Below, piece by piece: positions 29,475 through 43,600 of a stretch of DNA of 64,000 bases. Made by a program: the position numbers and the translations under genes. Position 1 is the first letter of the stretch. Every line of letters begins with the position of its first letter. The notes below the pieces were generated by a model that had not been told where the DNA came from, searched no databases, and worked only from the letters and a program-made list of their open reading frames with translations. The stretch is from Chondrosia reniformis (lineage: Eukaryota; Porifera; Demospongiae; Chondrillida; Chondrillidae): NCBI GenBank assembly GCA_947172415.1, contig OX359200.1, forward strand, positions 2,606,501-2,670,500. The letters are read 5' to 3'.

Positions 29475-31330
29475 TCATTTATAGGCATCTTTTCCACCAT
29501 TTTCGATTACCTCATCAGTGATGTCATTGGTTGCATCATTTCCGGAAGAAGGAGAGGTGAAGGGAGTATTCATAAAAAAGGGTTTCCAACCACTTCTTAG
29601 TACAAATTCTTGATCTAAGTTCATTCTTATCTGACATTGTTGGATCTTCAGGGCTTCCTTAATTCTTCTTCTGTACCAGTTCTCTTCCCTCTCCACCACT
29701 CTGGCTTGGCTCCACTCAATTGGATGGCCGGTTTTTAGGGAGTTAACAGCTAAACCATTGTTCACATCCCCCATCCTGACGGCACGTTTGTGCTCCGCCA
29801 TCCTGACTTTTAGCGTTCTTCCAGTTTTTCCAGTGTACACTGCAGGGCAACTAGAACAAGGGATCTGGTAAACGACACCTTTAATATTCATGGTAGGCTG
29901 GGGTTGTTTAGGCCTAGAGAGGATACTCCTCAGTGATCTCTGCTTTGTGAAGATGGTTTCAATGTTCATCTTCCGGCATGTTCTGGAGATCATTTCGCTG
30001 AGGCCTTTCACATATGGAATAAAAAGTTTACGTTCACCATCTACCCTACTTCCCTGGTTCCGTTGTCTCTTCTTCATGTGCTAGCAGCAACCTTACTGGG
30101 GTATCCGTTGGCCTGGAGTACCCCTTTCAGGTGCTCTTTTTCCTCTTGGAGGACACTGGATCCAGCACCACAGATTTTCTCCGCTCTGTCCATGAGGCAA
30201 AGGGCAATGCCAGCTTTCACCCTAGGATGGTGATGAAACGAGAAGTGAAGCTATCTATCCGTGTGGGTTGGTTTTGTGTACACCAATCTACTCAAACTTC
30301 CTTTGTTCTTCTTCACTAGCACGTCAAGAAACGGGATAGAGCCATCTGTCTCCTCCTCCATGGTGAACTGGATGTTTCCGGGTCCTCCATTAAGGAAAGA
30401 CAGAAAAACCTCCAGCTGATCCCTACCTTGGCTCCAGATGACAAAGGTGTCTGGGTTTGGAGCCAGCCTCTTGGAGGGCTTCGTTTTCAAACTCTTCCAT
30501 GAAGATGTTTGCCACCACTGGAGAGAGAGGAGAGCCCATGGCTGCCCCATCCTTCTGCTCAAAGAACTCGTTACCGTACTGGAAGTACGTTGTCCTAAGA
30601 CAGAGTTCTGTGAGCATCGTGATGGTGGGAGGGTCCAGAGTGGTCCGGTCTGATAGGGTGTTGTCTTCCTTCAGCCTCCTATCAATGATCTGTAAGGAGA
30701 GATCTATAGGTACCTTTGTAAACAAGCTCTTCACATCACGACTGATTAACTTATCTTCATTCTCTACTTGTAATCCCTTGATTTTCTTCACAAAGTCCTC
30801 CGGGTTCCTCACAAAGTGAGGAGTGTTCCCCCACAAAGGTGACAGGATTTTTGCCAGATATCTGGATAGGTGTTAGGTAGTGGAGTTTATAGAGGAAACA
30901 ACAGGTCTCAAGGGGCAACTGGCCTTGTGAATCTTTGGGAGTCCATATAACTGGGGGTGGAGCGCTGTTGGTTCTGAACCCTCTTCCTCAGATCGTTGGG
31001 GAGTTTGCCATTTCTTTCCAGTGACCGGAGAACTTCAGTTACCTTCCGTTCTATTTTCAATGTTGGGTTCTTTTTGATTGGTTGATAGCTTGTATCATCC
31101 AAAAGTTCCCTTACTTTGCGGTCATACTCTTCTTTGTCCAGGAGAACTGTGGCATTTCCCTTGTCTGCTGGAAGAATGATGGTATCAGAGTCCTCCTTGA
31201 GCTCTTTGATGGCTGCTGTCTGACGTTTGGTCAGATTAGGGTTCGGGACCCCAGCTTTTGACAGGCATCATTGGACTTCACCCCTGAGTTGTTCTCCCTG
31301 GTGACCAGGTAAGTAACGAGCTAAGGATTC
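29475..31330 (-). pseudogene. PLE RT and GIY-YIG protein (broken)
   Basis: From the N-terminal side (31330 downward) come a PADKGNATV-type block in the 31100-31200 region, NPTLKIERKV and then RT palm blocks ISRDVKSLFTKVPI (motif A) and GAAMGSPLSPVVANIFMEEFE (motif B, about 30520-30580). Motif C reads PNPDTFVIW where Y-V-D-D-T is expected, so a catalytic Asp is lost. The frame shifts repeatedly between 30250 and 30840. The last 200 residues (30077-29475) are open. They contain a Cys pair (IPCSSCPAVY) and the GIY-YIG endonuclease with VVYQIP and YTGKTGRTLKVRMAEHKR. In life this enzyme nicks DNA and primes reverse transcription. This copy is dead. Confidence 0.85.
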
Positions 31331-31384
31331 TGTCCTTGCAATGATGTCAACCTGTGGAATGTGACGAGGATTTGGTATAAAATT

Positions 31385-32268
31385 AAGGCCAAGGGTAAGT
31401 GAAGATCTGTGGTGCTGGATCCATTGTCCTCCAAGAGGAAAAAGAGCACCTGAAAGGGGTACTCCAGGCCAATGGATACCCCAGTAAGGTTGCTGCTAGG
31501 CACAAGAAGAAGAGACAACGGAACCAGGGAAGTAGGGTAGATAGTGAATGTAAACTTTTTATTCCATATGTGAAAGGCCTCAGCGAAATGATCTCCAGAA
31601 CATGCCGGAAGATGAACATTGAAACCATCTTCACAAAGCAGAGATCACTGAGGAGTATCCTCTCTAGGCCTAAACAACCCCAGCCTACCATGGATATTAA
31701 AGGTGTCATTTACCAGATCCCTTGTTCTAGTTGCCCTGCAGTGTACACTGGAGAAACTGGAAGAACGCTAAAAGTCAGGATGGCGGAGCACAAACGTGCC
31801 GTCAGGATGGGGGATGTGAACAATGGCTTAGCTGTTCACTCCCTAAAACTGGCCATCCAATTGAGTGGAGCCAAGCCAGAGTGGTGGAGAGGGAAGAGAA
31901 CTGGTACAGAAGAAGAATTAAGGAAGCCCTGAAGATCCAACAATGTCAGGTAAGAATGAACTTAGATCAAGGATTTGTACTAAGAAGTGGTTGGAAACCC
32001 TCTTTTATGAATACTCCCTTCACCTCTCCTTCCTCCGGAAATGACGTAACCAATGACATCACTGATGAGGTAATCGAAAATGGCGGGAAAAGATGCCTAT
32101 AAATGAAGACACCTTGAAGACCACCACTAGTCACTGAAGAAGACCCCCAGGATCAAAACGTTTGGCAGACAGAAGAATTGAAAAAACTGCGTCTCTAGAT
32201 GCTCTAAAAGTCGAAAGATGAACCTTTACAAAGATAAGTTCGACGCAGTTAGAAGAAATCCTTATTCC
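31385..32268 (+). pseudogene. PLE GIY-YIG fragment, inverted partner
   Basis: This is a 5'-truncated copy of the same family on the + strand, starting at about 31399 in the linker before the endonuclease. IYQIPCSSCPAVYTGETGRT is intact, then a frameshift near 31850 moves to the frame ending GGKRCL at 32102. The 3' UTR runs to about 32268 and includes the same terminal GATGCTCTAAAAGTCG word. It diverges from the - strand copy by a few percent. Confidence 0.85.
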
Positions 32269-34667
32269 ATTATGGTACATAATTTGTACATTAAACTAGT
32301 ACATAAAACTAGTACATACAAAAGTACACACAAATAGTATATGCAATTGGTACATACGACTATTACATTCAACTAGTACATACAACTAGTACCTACAACT
32401 AGTTTATTTAATTAACACCAGTACTTACAATGAGTACCTACTTAGTACGTAGTTTACTAATACTAGAACCTGCACCTAGTACATCATACCAGTATATACA
32501 ACTAGTACATCAAACAGGTACTTATAACTAGTACCCAACTACTACATAAAACTAGTACATACACATATAACTGGTACCTATAAATAGTACATACACCTAG
32601 TACATACAATAAGTACATACAAAGAGTACATTCAACTAGTACCTACAAATAGTATACAATTAGTACCTACAACTAGTACACAGAAGTAGTACATAAAACT
32701 ATACACATAACTAGTACTTAACTAGTATATACAATTAGTACATGCAACTAGTTCAAACAATTATAACATACAATTACTACATACAACTAACACCTATAAT
32801 TAGTAAATTTAACTTGTACTACTACATACAACTAGTGCATAAAACTAGTACCTAAACCTAGTAAATATTACCAGTACTAGTACATACAACTAATACCTAC
32901 AACTAATAAATATAACTTGTACTAGTACATACAACTAGTTCATACAATTATTACATTCAACTAGTACATAAAACCAGTCCCTACAGCTATTTATATAACA
33001 AATGCTAGTACGTAAAAGTAGTACCTACAACTCGTGGCTTCAGTTAGTAAATATTACCAGTACTAGTACATACAACTAATACCTACAACTAGTAAATATA
33101 ACTTGTACTAGTACATACAACTAGTTCATACAATTATTACATTCAACTAGTACATAAAACCAGTCCCTATAACTATTTATATAACAAGTGCTAGTACGTA
33201 AAAGTAGTACCTACAACTCGTGGCTTCAGTTAGTAAATATTACCACTACTAGTACATACAACTAGTACATACAACTAGTACGTAACTAGTACATATAACT
33301 AGTACAAACAACTACTATATATAACTAGTACATAAAAAGTACATACATCTCGTACATACAACTAGTGCATACAACTAGTAAATACAACTAGTCCATACAA
33401 CTAGTAAATACAACTAGTACATACAAGTAGTAGACACAACTAGTATATACACAGAACGAGTACATACAACTAGTACATATAATTAGTACATACACATATA
33501 ACTGGTATATATAAATAGTACGTACATTAAACTAGAACTCCAACTAGTATATAGAATTATTACATACACTTAGTACATTCATCTAGTACATACAACCAGT
33601 ACAAATAACTAGGACATACAACTAGTAAATATAACTTGTAAATATAACTTGGACTAGTAAATACAACTAGTATATACAACTACTGCCTACAGTTAGTAAA
33701 TATTACCTGTACTAGTACATACCACTAGTTCATGCAACTTGTACTTACAACTAGTACCTATGACTAGAACATAGACATATATCTAGTATATAAATATAGT
33801 ACATACAACTAGCATATTAAACTGGAACTTCAACTAGTATATAGAATTATTACATACAATTAGTACATATATCTAGTACATACAACCAGTACAAACAACT
33901 AGGATATAAAACTAGAATATACAAATAGTTCATACAACTGGTACATAATTAGTACATTAAACCAGTACATAAAACTAGTACATACAAGTAGTACACACAT
34001 ATATTATATGCAATTAGTACATACAACTATTGCATTCAACTAGTTCATAAAGCCAGTCCCTACAGCTATTTATATAACAAATGCTAGTACGTAAAAGTAG
34101 TACCTACAACTCGTGGCTTCAGTTAGTAAATATTACCAGTACTAGTACATACAACTAATACCTACAACGAGTAAATAAAACTTGTACTAGTACATACAAC
34201 TAGTTCATACAATTATTACATTCAACTAGTACATAAAACCAGTCCCTATAACTATTTAATATAACAAGTGCTAGTACGTAAAAGTAGTACCTACAACTCG
34301 TGGCTTCAGTTAGTAAATATTACCACTACTAGTACATACACTAGTTAATGCTACTAGTACATACAACTAGTACATACAACTAGTACATAACTAGTACATA
34401 TAACTAGTACAAACAACTACTATATATAACTAGTACATAAAAAGTACATAAATCTCGTACATACAACTAGTGCATACAACTATTAAATACAACTAGTACA
34501 TACAACTAGTACATACAAGTAGTAGACACAACTAGTATATACACAGAACGAGTACATACAACTAGTACATATAAGTAGTACATAAAACTAATGCATACAA
34601 CTAGTACACAGAACTAGTACTTAAACCTAGTTCATATAATTAGTACATACAATTAGTACATACACCC
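32269..34667 (-). repeat. 13-bp minisatellite array, reverse orientation, with about 0.2-kb and 1.08-kb repeats
   Basis: These are reverse-oriented units. The word ACTCGTGGCTTCAGTTAG recurs at about 33027, 33214, 34105 and 34297, so an approximately 190-bp doublet was duplicated about 1.08 kb away. No gene is visible. Confidence 0.95.
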
Positions 34668-34677
34668 ACTACATACA

Positions 34678-37600
34678 TCATCATCATCATCATCATCATT
34701 CAATAATGGCAAAATCTCCTATGCAGGAGGTAGCCTGATATACATAGAGTTATGGCATTGCGTGTCTAAAGCATTCATGTTCCTTAGTCAAAATGTTAGC
34801 TATAGATGAGTCATTTATTTAAAATTATCTGTCCACCGCTTCTTTGGTCTTCCTCTAGGTCTCTTTCCTGTCATTTCTTCTTCATACACTTTCTTCACCA
34901 ATCAGTCTGCATTCATTTCCTCCATCTTCACCTTCCATCTTCTTTGCTTCTCCTTCACCATATCTACTACTGCTTCCTGTCCAAGTGTTCTCCTCACATC
35001 TTCATTTCTAACTCTCTCCAGCCTTGACACACCTTCCACACTCCTTAAAAACATCATTTCAGATGCCTGTAACTTGCTTTCATGTCTTCTCTGCATGATC
35101 CAGGTCTCGCAGCCATAGATGAGGGTGGGCATCACCATTACATTGAATACCCTCAACTTAGTTTTCTTCATTAACTCTCTTCTTTCAAGCACCTCCTTCC
35201 TCATAGCACCTACCACCTTTGCTGCTGCCCCCACGCGCTGTTCAATTTCTTCATCACCTAACCTATCTGAACTGACCATTGTTCCTAGGTACTTCAGCTT
35301 CTTGACAGTTTCAATGTCTTCACCTTCTATGTTCAGGTTACAATCCTCTTCTGTCCTGCTCACCATCATCACCTTTGTCTTCCCCAAGTGCATCTTCATT
35401 CCCCACTTATCCATCACTTTCTTCATCTCACCCAAGTTTGTCACCATCACTATATCATCCGCAGAAAGTATCAGCTGCACGTTGGTAGTTGTTAGCTGAA
35501 CCCCACCCTGTAACTTCTCCATTGTTTCTCTCATTATTCCATCCATAAACACATTAAACAGCCATGGCAACATCACACACCCCTGCCTCACTCCTTGGGT
35601 AATGGGGAACCACCCAGACACTTTCCCACTAGTACGCACACATGCTTGGCTCCCTAGGTACATGGACTGAATGGCTCTCAATAGGCCTCCCTGAATTCCA
35701 TAACTTTCCAGCACCTGGCATAACCTATCTCTACTCACCTTATGATATGCCTTCTCCAAATCTATGCATGCTATTACCATCTGCTTGTTCTTCTCCAACA
35801 CTTTCTCACTTAGCTGCCTAATTGTAAAGATCTGATCTACACAACCTCTTCCTCGCCTAAAACCTCCCTGCAGCTCCATCACCTCACCTTCAGTTTTCCT
35901 TCTCACACGACTGTCCAAAATCCATGCATACACCTTGCTGGGTATGCTCAGGAGGCTTATCCCTCTGTAGTTGCTGCACAGCGTCTTGCTACCCTTCTTA
36001 TGTAATGGTACAATAACAGCTTTCCTCCAATCCTTTAGCACCTCTCCCTTTGTCCATGCTAACTTTATAACCCTGTGCAACCACTCAGCTACCACCATGC
36101 CTCCTGCTTTCAACATTTCTGCATCAATTCTGCATATACCTGGGTCCTTTCCACTCTTCAACTTTGCTATAGCTTCTACAACTTCTTCAATATCAATGCT
36201 GTCCTCTTCATGTGTTGGGCCAGTTCTTGCATCCTTATTACCCTCCTATTCCTTCTGAGCTCCCTGTAATAACCCTGCAAAGTAATCCTTCCATCTCTCC
36301 ATGACCCCTTCTTCATCTTCAATCACTTGACCATTATCATCACAAATCTTTTGAACCTCCTCCCTGCCTCTCTTAGGTGCCTTCACTCTACTCCAGAATC
36401 TGCGTTGGTTGTTTTGGAAATCATTTTGCAGAGACCTACCGAGCTCCACCCATTCCTCATTCTGTGCAATTCTCACTACTCTCTTAGCTTCCTTCTTTGC
36501 CCTGTGATACTCATCCTTAGCTTCTTGAGTATTTCTCTGCAACCACTTCAAGTATGCCGTCTTCTTCTTCTTTACTGCTTTCTTCACCTCATCATTCCAC
36601 CATCTCGTTCTCTTCCTCTGCCCCTTCTGTTGTCTCACACCACACACTTCCACAGCTGCACTCAATACTCCTTCCTTAAACTTTGTCCATACCTCTTCCA
36701 TACTCTCCTCTCTGTGTCCAGTGGTGTTCATTTTCTGTTTCAACCTTAACTTGAACTCCAACCTTACCCTCCTATCCTTCAGCCTGTCGGTTCTAATCCT
36801 CACATTCTTGCTCACTGCTCTGCTTCTCTCTACCATGCTCTTTTCACTCATCTTCAACAATACAAGATAGTGGTCACTTCCTATCTCTGCACCTCTCACC
36901 ACTTTCACATCTTTTACCCTCGTTCGACTGTCCCTTCTCACCAGGAAGTAGTCTATGATGCTCTTCAACCCTCTCCCTGGACATACCCATGTATACTTAT
37001 GTATCTCCTTATGTTGGTAAAGCGAATTTGCTACACGCATCTCATATACTGCACAGAACCTCAACAACTGCTCACCACCCTCATTTCTGACTTCTTCACC
37101 ATGCTTACCAATCACACTTCCCCAAGTTTCACATTCCCTGCCAACTCTTGCATTTAGGTCACCCATAACTATCAATGTCTCTTTCCTTCCAACTTTCTCA
37201 ATGACCTTCTGCAGTTCACTGTATAAATGCTCCTTCACTTCACTTCTACTGTCGTTCGTTGGGGCATACACTTGCACAAAAGTTAACTGTTCTCTACAGA
37301 CCTTTAGCTTCACCACCACTATCCTTTCACTCACACACTGCCAGCTCCTGACATGCCTACTCATCTTCTCCGACAGAAACATCGCTACGCCCGCTCTAGC
37401 TCTACCATCACTTACGCCCGAGAAAATCACGTAACAATCATCTACACTTTTAGCACCGCTGCCCTTCCATTTCGTCTCGCTAACCCCAAGGACGCCAAGA
37501 TCGTACCTCTTCATCTCTCCAATCAACTCCTGCTCTTTTCCTTTCAGTGATCGTACATTCCATGTTCCTATTCTGTATAAATTTTCGTTCCGGCTGGTGG

Positions 37601-37685
37601 GCATCTCTGCTGGCAGGCTGTCCAATGACGATTTACCTAGCGCAGCTTCCGACCGCCATATTATCAAATGGCGGTATGAAATACT
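34678..37685 (-). mobile_element. RTE-type non-LTR retrotransposon (- strand)
   Basis: This is a near full-length element. On the - strand the 5' end begins near ACCGCCATTTGATAATATGG, followed by a single long protein frame, about 200 bp of 3' UTR and a microsatellite tail of TGA repeats (34678-34700), as expected for RTE. The word ACTACATACA at 34668-34677 and 37686-37695 is a plausible 10-bp target duplication, although the satellite context makes it uncertain. Confidence 0.9.
34902..37667 (-). pseudogene. RTE protein: APE endonuclease and RT with one internal stop
   Basis: One reading frame runs for about 920 codons with a single TAG at 36248-36246; the frame before and after is the same. 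The APE part has WNVRSLKGKEQEL, SETKWKG, VYAPTNDS, MGDLNARVG and GSDHYLVL. The RT has NYRGISLLSIPSKVY, ACIDLEKAYHKVSRD (motif A) and GVRQGCVMLPWLFNVFMDG (motif B). Motif C reads ILSADDIVMV, where F/Y-ADD is expected, so Ser replaces the aromatic. Few other lesions suggest a young copy. An ATG is not obvious at the N-terminus (the frame opens with TTG). Confidence 0.88.
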
Positions 37686-37695
37686 ACTACATACA

Positions 37696-40600
37696 ACTAA
37701 TACCTATAATTAGTAAATATAAGTTGTACTAGTACTTACAACTAGTTATTAGAACTAGTACATGCAACTAATACATAACTAATACACACAGTTAATACAT
37801 ACAACTAGTATATAACTAGTACATACAACTAGTTAATAAAACTAGTCCATGCAATTAGAACATACAAGTACTACAAACAACTAGTACATACAACTGATAC
37901 CTACAACTAGTAAATATAACTTGTACTAGTACATACAACTAATTCATACAATTATTACATTCAACTAGTATATACAACTAAAACCTACCTAATACCTAGC
38001 ATAACTAGCTCAAGAATCAACAAGTAGTATATACAACCAGTACATACAACTAGTACATACGACTAGTTCATAGAACGAGTACATAATACTAGAACATACA
38101 ACTTGTATATGCAACTACTACATAACAAGTACATGCAACTACTACATACATCTTCAACATACAACTAGTACTTACAATTAGTAAATATAACTAGAGCTAG
38201 TACATATAACTAGTGCATACAACTAGTACAAACAATTAGTACATACAACTAGTATATGCAACTAGTACATACAACTAGTACATGACAAATAGTACACACA
38301 ACTAGTACATACAATTAGCACATACAACTAGTACATTCAACTAGTACATACAGCTAGGACAAACAGCTAAGACATATATCTAGTACATACACCAACTACA
38401 TATAACTAGTAAATACACATATACCTTGTAATTATAAATAGTATATACAACTAGTATATATACTTAGTGTATACAACTTGGACATATAACTAGTTCACAA
38501 ACATATAACTTGTAAATACAAATAGTAAATACAACTATTACATGCAATTAGTACATACAACTAGTACCTTGCTAGTACCTAGTATAACTAGTACAAGAAC
38601 CTAAAACAAGTACAAACAACTAGGACCTTCAACTAGAACATTCAACTAGTACATAGCTAGTACATACAACTAATATATACATACAACTAGTACACAACTA
38701 ATACATACAATTTGTACATACAACTACTACATACAACTACCACATACTACTAGTACCTACAACTAGTAAATATAACTAGTACTAGTCCAAACAACGAGTA
38801 CATACAACCAGTTCTTGCAACTAGTATATATAACTAATACATAAAAATATAACTAGTACATATAAATAGTACATACACATAGTACATACGACTAGTATAT
38901 AGAACTAGTCCATACAATTACTACATACAACTAGTATCTAGCACATACAACTAGTCCATAGAACTTTTCCATACAGCTACTACATACAACTAGTATCTAG
39001 CACATACAACTAGTACATGCAACTAGTACATATAACTAGTACAAACAACTACTATATATAACTAGTACATAAAACGTATATACATGTAGTAGATACAACT
39101 AGTGCCTAAAACTAGTAAATACAACTACTACCTACAACTAGTACATACAACTAGGACATACATGTAGTAGACACAACTAGTACACACAACTAGTACATAC
39201 AACTAGCACATACAACTAGTATATACAACTAGTGCATACAACTAGTAAATACAACTAGTAAATACCACTAGTACCTACAACCTGTACAAACAATTAGTAG
39301 ACCAACTAGAAAACACAACTAGTCCATACAACTAGTTCTTGCAACTAGTATATATAATTAATACATAAAAATATAACTAGTACATATAAATAGTACATAC
39401 ACATAGTACATACAACTAGTATATAGAACTAGTCCATACAACTACTACATACAACTAGTATCTAGCACATACAACTAGTCCATAGAACTATTCCATACAA
39501 CTAATACATACAACTAGTATATAACTAGTACATACAACTAGTACATAAAACTAATACCTACACCTAGTAAGTATGACTTGTACTAGTACATACAACCTGT
39601 GCATCAAGCTATTACATTAAACTAGTACATTAAACTAGTCCCTACAACTAGTTAATATAACAGGTTCTAGTACGTCCAACTAGTACATACAACTAGTGGC
39701 TTCAGTTAGTAAATATTAACAGTACTAGTTCATACACTAGTTTATGCTACTAGTACATACAACTAGTACATACAACTAGTACATATAACTAGTACAAGCA
39801 ACTACTATATATAACTAGTACATAAAAAGTACATACATCTCGTGCATACAACTAGTGTACACAACTAGTAAATACAACTAGTACATACAACTAGAACATA
39901 CAACTAGTACATACAAGTAGTAGACACAACTAGTACACACAACCGGTATATACAACATGTACATACAACTAGTACATACAACTAGTACATACAACTAGAA
40001 CATACAACTAGTACATACAAGTAGTAGACACAACTAGTACACACAACTGGTATATACAACATGTACATACAACTAGTACATACAACTAATACATACAACT
40101 AGTACATATAATTAGGACATACACATATAAATATTATATATAAATAGTACGTACATTAAAGTAGAACTCCAACTTGTACATATCATTATTGCATACAATT
40201 AGCACTAAATCTAGAACATGCAACTAGTACAAACAACTAGGACATACAACTATTAAATATAACTAGTATATATAACTTGGACTAGTACATACAACTAGTG
40301 CATACAACTAGTGCCTAGAGTTAGTTAATATTTACAGTACTAGTGCATACCACTAGTTCATTCAACTTGTACTTACAACTAGTACCTATGACTAGAACAT
40401 ACACATATAACTAGTATATGAATATAGTACATACAACTAGTAAATTAAACTGGAATTCTAACTAGTATATAGAATTATTACATACAATTGGTACATACAT
40501 CTAGTACATACAACTAGTACAAACAACTAGGACATACAATCAGAACATAGAAATAGTACATACGATTGGTACATAATAAGTACATTAAACTAGTATATAA

Positions 40601-43600
40601 AACTAATACATATAGATAGTACACACAAAGAGTAATTGCAATTAGTACATACAACTATTACATTCAACTAGTACATATAACTAATACCTACAACTAGTTA
40701 ATTTAATTAGTACTAGTACATACAACGAGTACCTACTTAGTATGTAGTTTTACTAATACTAGAACCTGCAACTAGTACATAAACCAGTATATACAACCAG
40801 TACATCAAACAAGTACCTATATCTAGTACCCAACTACTACATATAGCTAGTCCATAAACATATAACTGGTACCTATAAATAGTACATACACCTAGTACCT
40901 ACAATAAGTACCTACAAATAGTACATACAACTAGTGCATACAACTAGTACATACAACTAGTACATACAACTAGTACATACAAATTGTAGACACAACTAGT
41001 ACATACAACTAGTACATACAACTAGTACATACAACTAGTACATACAACTAGTACATATAATTAGAACATACACATATAACTAGTATATACAAATAGTATG
41101 TACATTAAACTAGAACTCCAACTAGTACATAGAATTATTACATTCAATTAGTACATACATCCAGCACGTGAAACTAATGCAAACAACTAGGACATACAAC
41201 TAGTAAATATAACTAGTAAATATAACTTGGAATAGTAAATACAACTAGTACATACAACTAGTGCCTAGAGTTAGTAAATATTACCCGTACTAGTACCTAC
41301 CACTAGTTCATGCAACTTGTACTTTCAGCTAGTACCTATGAATAGAACATAGACATATAACTAGTACAGAAATATAGTACATACAACTACTACATTAAAC
41401 TGGTACTCCAACTAGTATATAGAATTATTACATACAATTAGTACATACAGCAGTTCAACATACAACTACTACATACAACTAATACCTATAATTAGTAAAT
41501 TTAACTTGTACTAGTACATGCAACTGGAGCATAAAACTAGTACCCACAACTAGTAAATATTACCAGTACTAGTACATACAACTAGTTATTAGAACTAGTT
41601 TATGCAACTAGTACATAACTAATACACACAGTTAATACATACAACTAGTACACACAACTTGTACATACAACTAGTATATAACTAGTACATACAAGTAGTA
41701 CATACAACTAGTACATACAATTAATACCTACAACTAGTAAACATAACTTGTAATAGTATATACAACTAGTTCACTAGTACATAAAACTAATCCCTACAAC
41801 TAGTAAATATAACAAGTCCTAGTACCTAGAACTAGTACATACAACTAGTGAGCTACAGTTAGTTAATATTACAAGTTCTAGTATATACCACTAGTTAAAA
41901 CTACTAGTACATACAAGTAGAACATACAACTAAGATATAACTGGTACATATTACTAGTACAAAAAACTACTATATAATAAAAAGTACATACATCTCGTCC
42001 ATACAACTTTACTAGTTGTATGCACTAACTAGTAAATACAACTAGTACATACAACTAGTACATACAAGTAGTAGACACAACTAGTAAATACAATTAGTAC
42101 ATACAACTAGTAAATACAACTATATAGTAAATACAACTAATACATACAACTAGTAAATACAACTAGTACATACAAGTAGTTGACACAACTAGTAAACACA
42201 ACTAAAAATACAACTAGTAAATACAACTAGTAAATACAACTAATACATACAACTAGTACATACAACTAGTACATAAAATTAGTAAATACAACTAGTACAT
42301 ACAACTAGTACATACAATTAGTACATACATCTAGGACATGCACCTAGTACAAACAACTAGGACATACAACTGATAAAAATAACTAGAAAATATAACTTGG
42401 ACCAGCATATACAACTAGTACACACAACTGGTGCCTAAAGTTAGTAAATATTACCAGTACTAGTACATACCACTAGTTCATGCAACTTGTACCTACAACT
42501 AGTACCTATGACTAGAACATACAATTAGTACATTAAACTGGAACTCCTACTAGTATATAGAATTATTACATACAATTAGTACATACATCTTAGTTCATAC
42601 AACTAGTACAAACAACTAGGACATACAACTAGAACATACAAATAGTACCTACAACTGGTACACTATTAGTACATTAAACTAGTACATAAAACTAGTACAT
42701 ACAAATAGTACACACAAATAGTATATGCAATTAGTACATAAAACTATTACATTCAACTAGTACATAAAACTAGTACCTACAACTAGTTAATTTAATTAGT
42801 ACTAGTACATAGTATGAGTACCTACTTAGTATGTAGTTTTACTAATACTAGAACCTGCACCTAGTACATCATACCAGTATATACAACTAGTACATCAAAC
42901 AAGTACCAATAACTAGTACCCAACTACTACATATAACTAGTACCTACACATATAACTGGTACCTATAAATAGTACATACACCTAGTACATACAATAAGTA
43001 CCTACAATAGTACATACAACTAGTACATACAAGTAGTATACAATTAGTACATACAACTAGTACACAGAAATAGTACATAAAACTATACATATAACTAGTA
43101 CTTAACTAGTACATACAATTAGTACATACACCTAGTTCAAACAATTATAACATACAACTACTATATACAACTAATACCTATAATTAGTAAATCTAACTTA
43201 TACTAGTGCATACAACTAGTGCATAAAACTAGTACCTACAACGAGTAAATATCACCAATACTAGTACATACAACTAGTTGTTAGAACTAGTATATGCAAC
43301 TAGTACATAACTAATAGATACAGTTAACACATACAACTAGTACACACAACTAGTACATACTACTAGTATATACAACTAATACAAAGAACTAGTATATAAC
43401 TACTAAATACAACTAGTACATACAGCTAATACCTACAACTAGTAAATATAACAAGTGCTAGTACGTACAACTAGTACATACAACTAGTGGCTACAGTTAG
43501 TAAATATTACCAGTACTAGTACTCACCACTACTTAAGACTACTTGTATATACAACTTGTACATAACTAGTACATTCATCTAATATAATTAATTAATATAA

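Larger units (their letters stand above)
29366..31384 (-). mobile_element. Penelope-like element with C-terminal GIY-YIG (- strand)
   Basis: Read on the - strand, this contains the canonical Penelope order of reverse transcriptase then GIY-YIG endonuclease, and ends with a 3' region containing a degenerate hammerhead. The 3' terminus GACGCTCTAAAAGTCG is shared, inverted, with the + strand fragment at 31385-32268. The two form a head-to-head pair, an arrangement common for this class. Confidence 0.85.

Noticed and set aside
32060-32095. CTGATGAGGTAATCGAAA resembling a hammerhead core in the PLE C-terminus
   Set aside because: Stem II would have only one or two pairs, no GUH triplet or stem I partner follows, and the sequence encodes the conserved ITDEVIENG end of the PLE protein.
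34910-37680. Several + strand frames of 60-140 codons across the RTE element
   Set aside because: They are shadows of the long - strand RTE protein frame, rich in Leu/Ser/Thr without domain signals.
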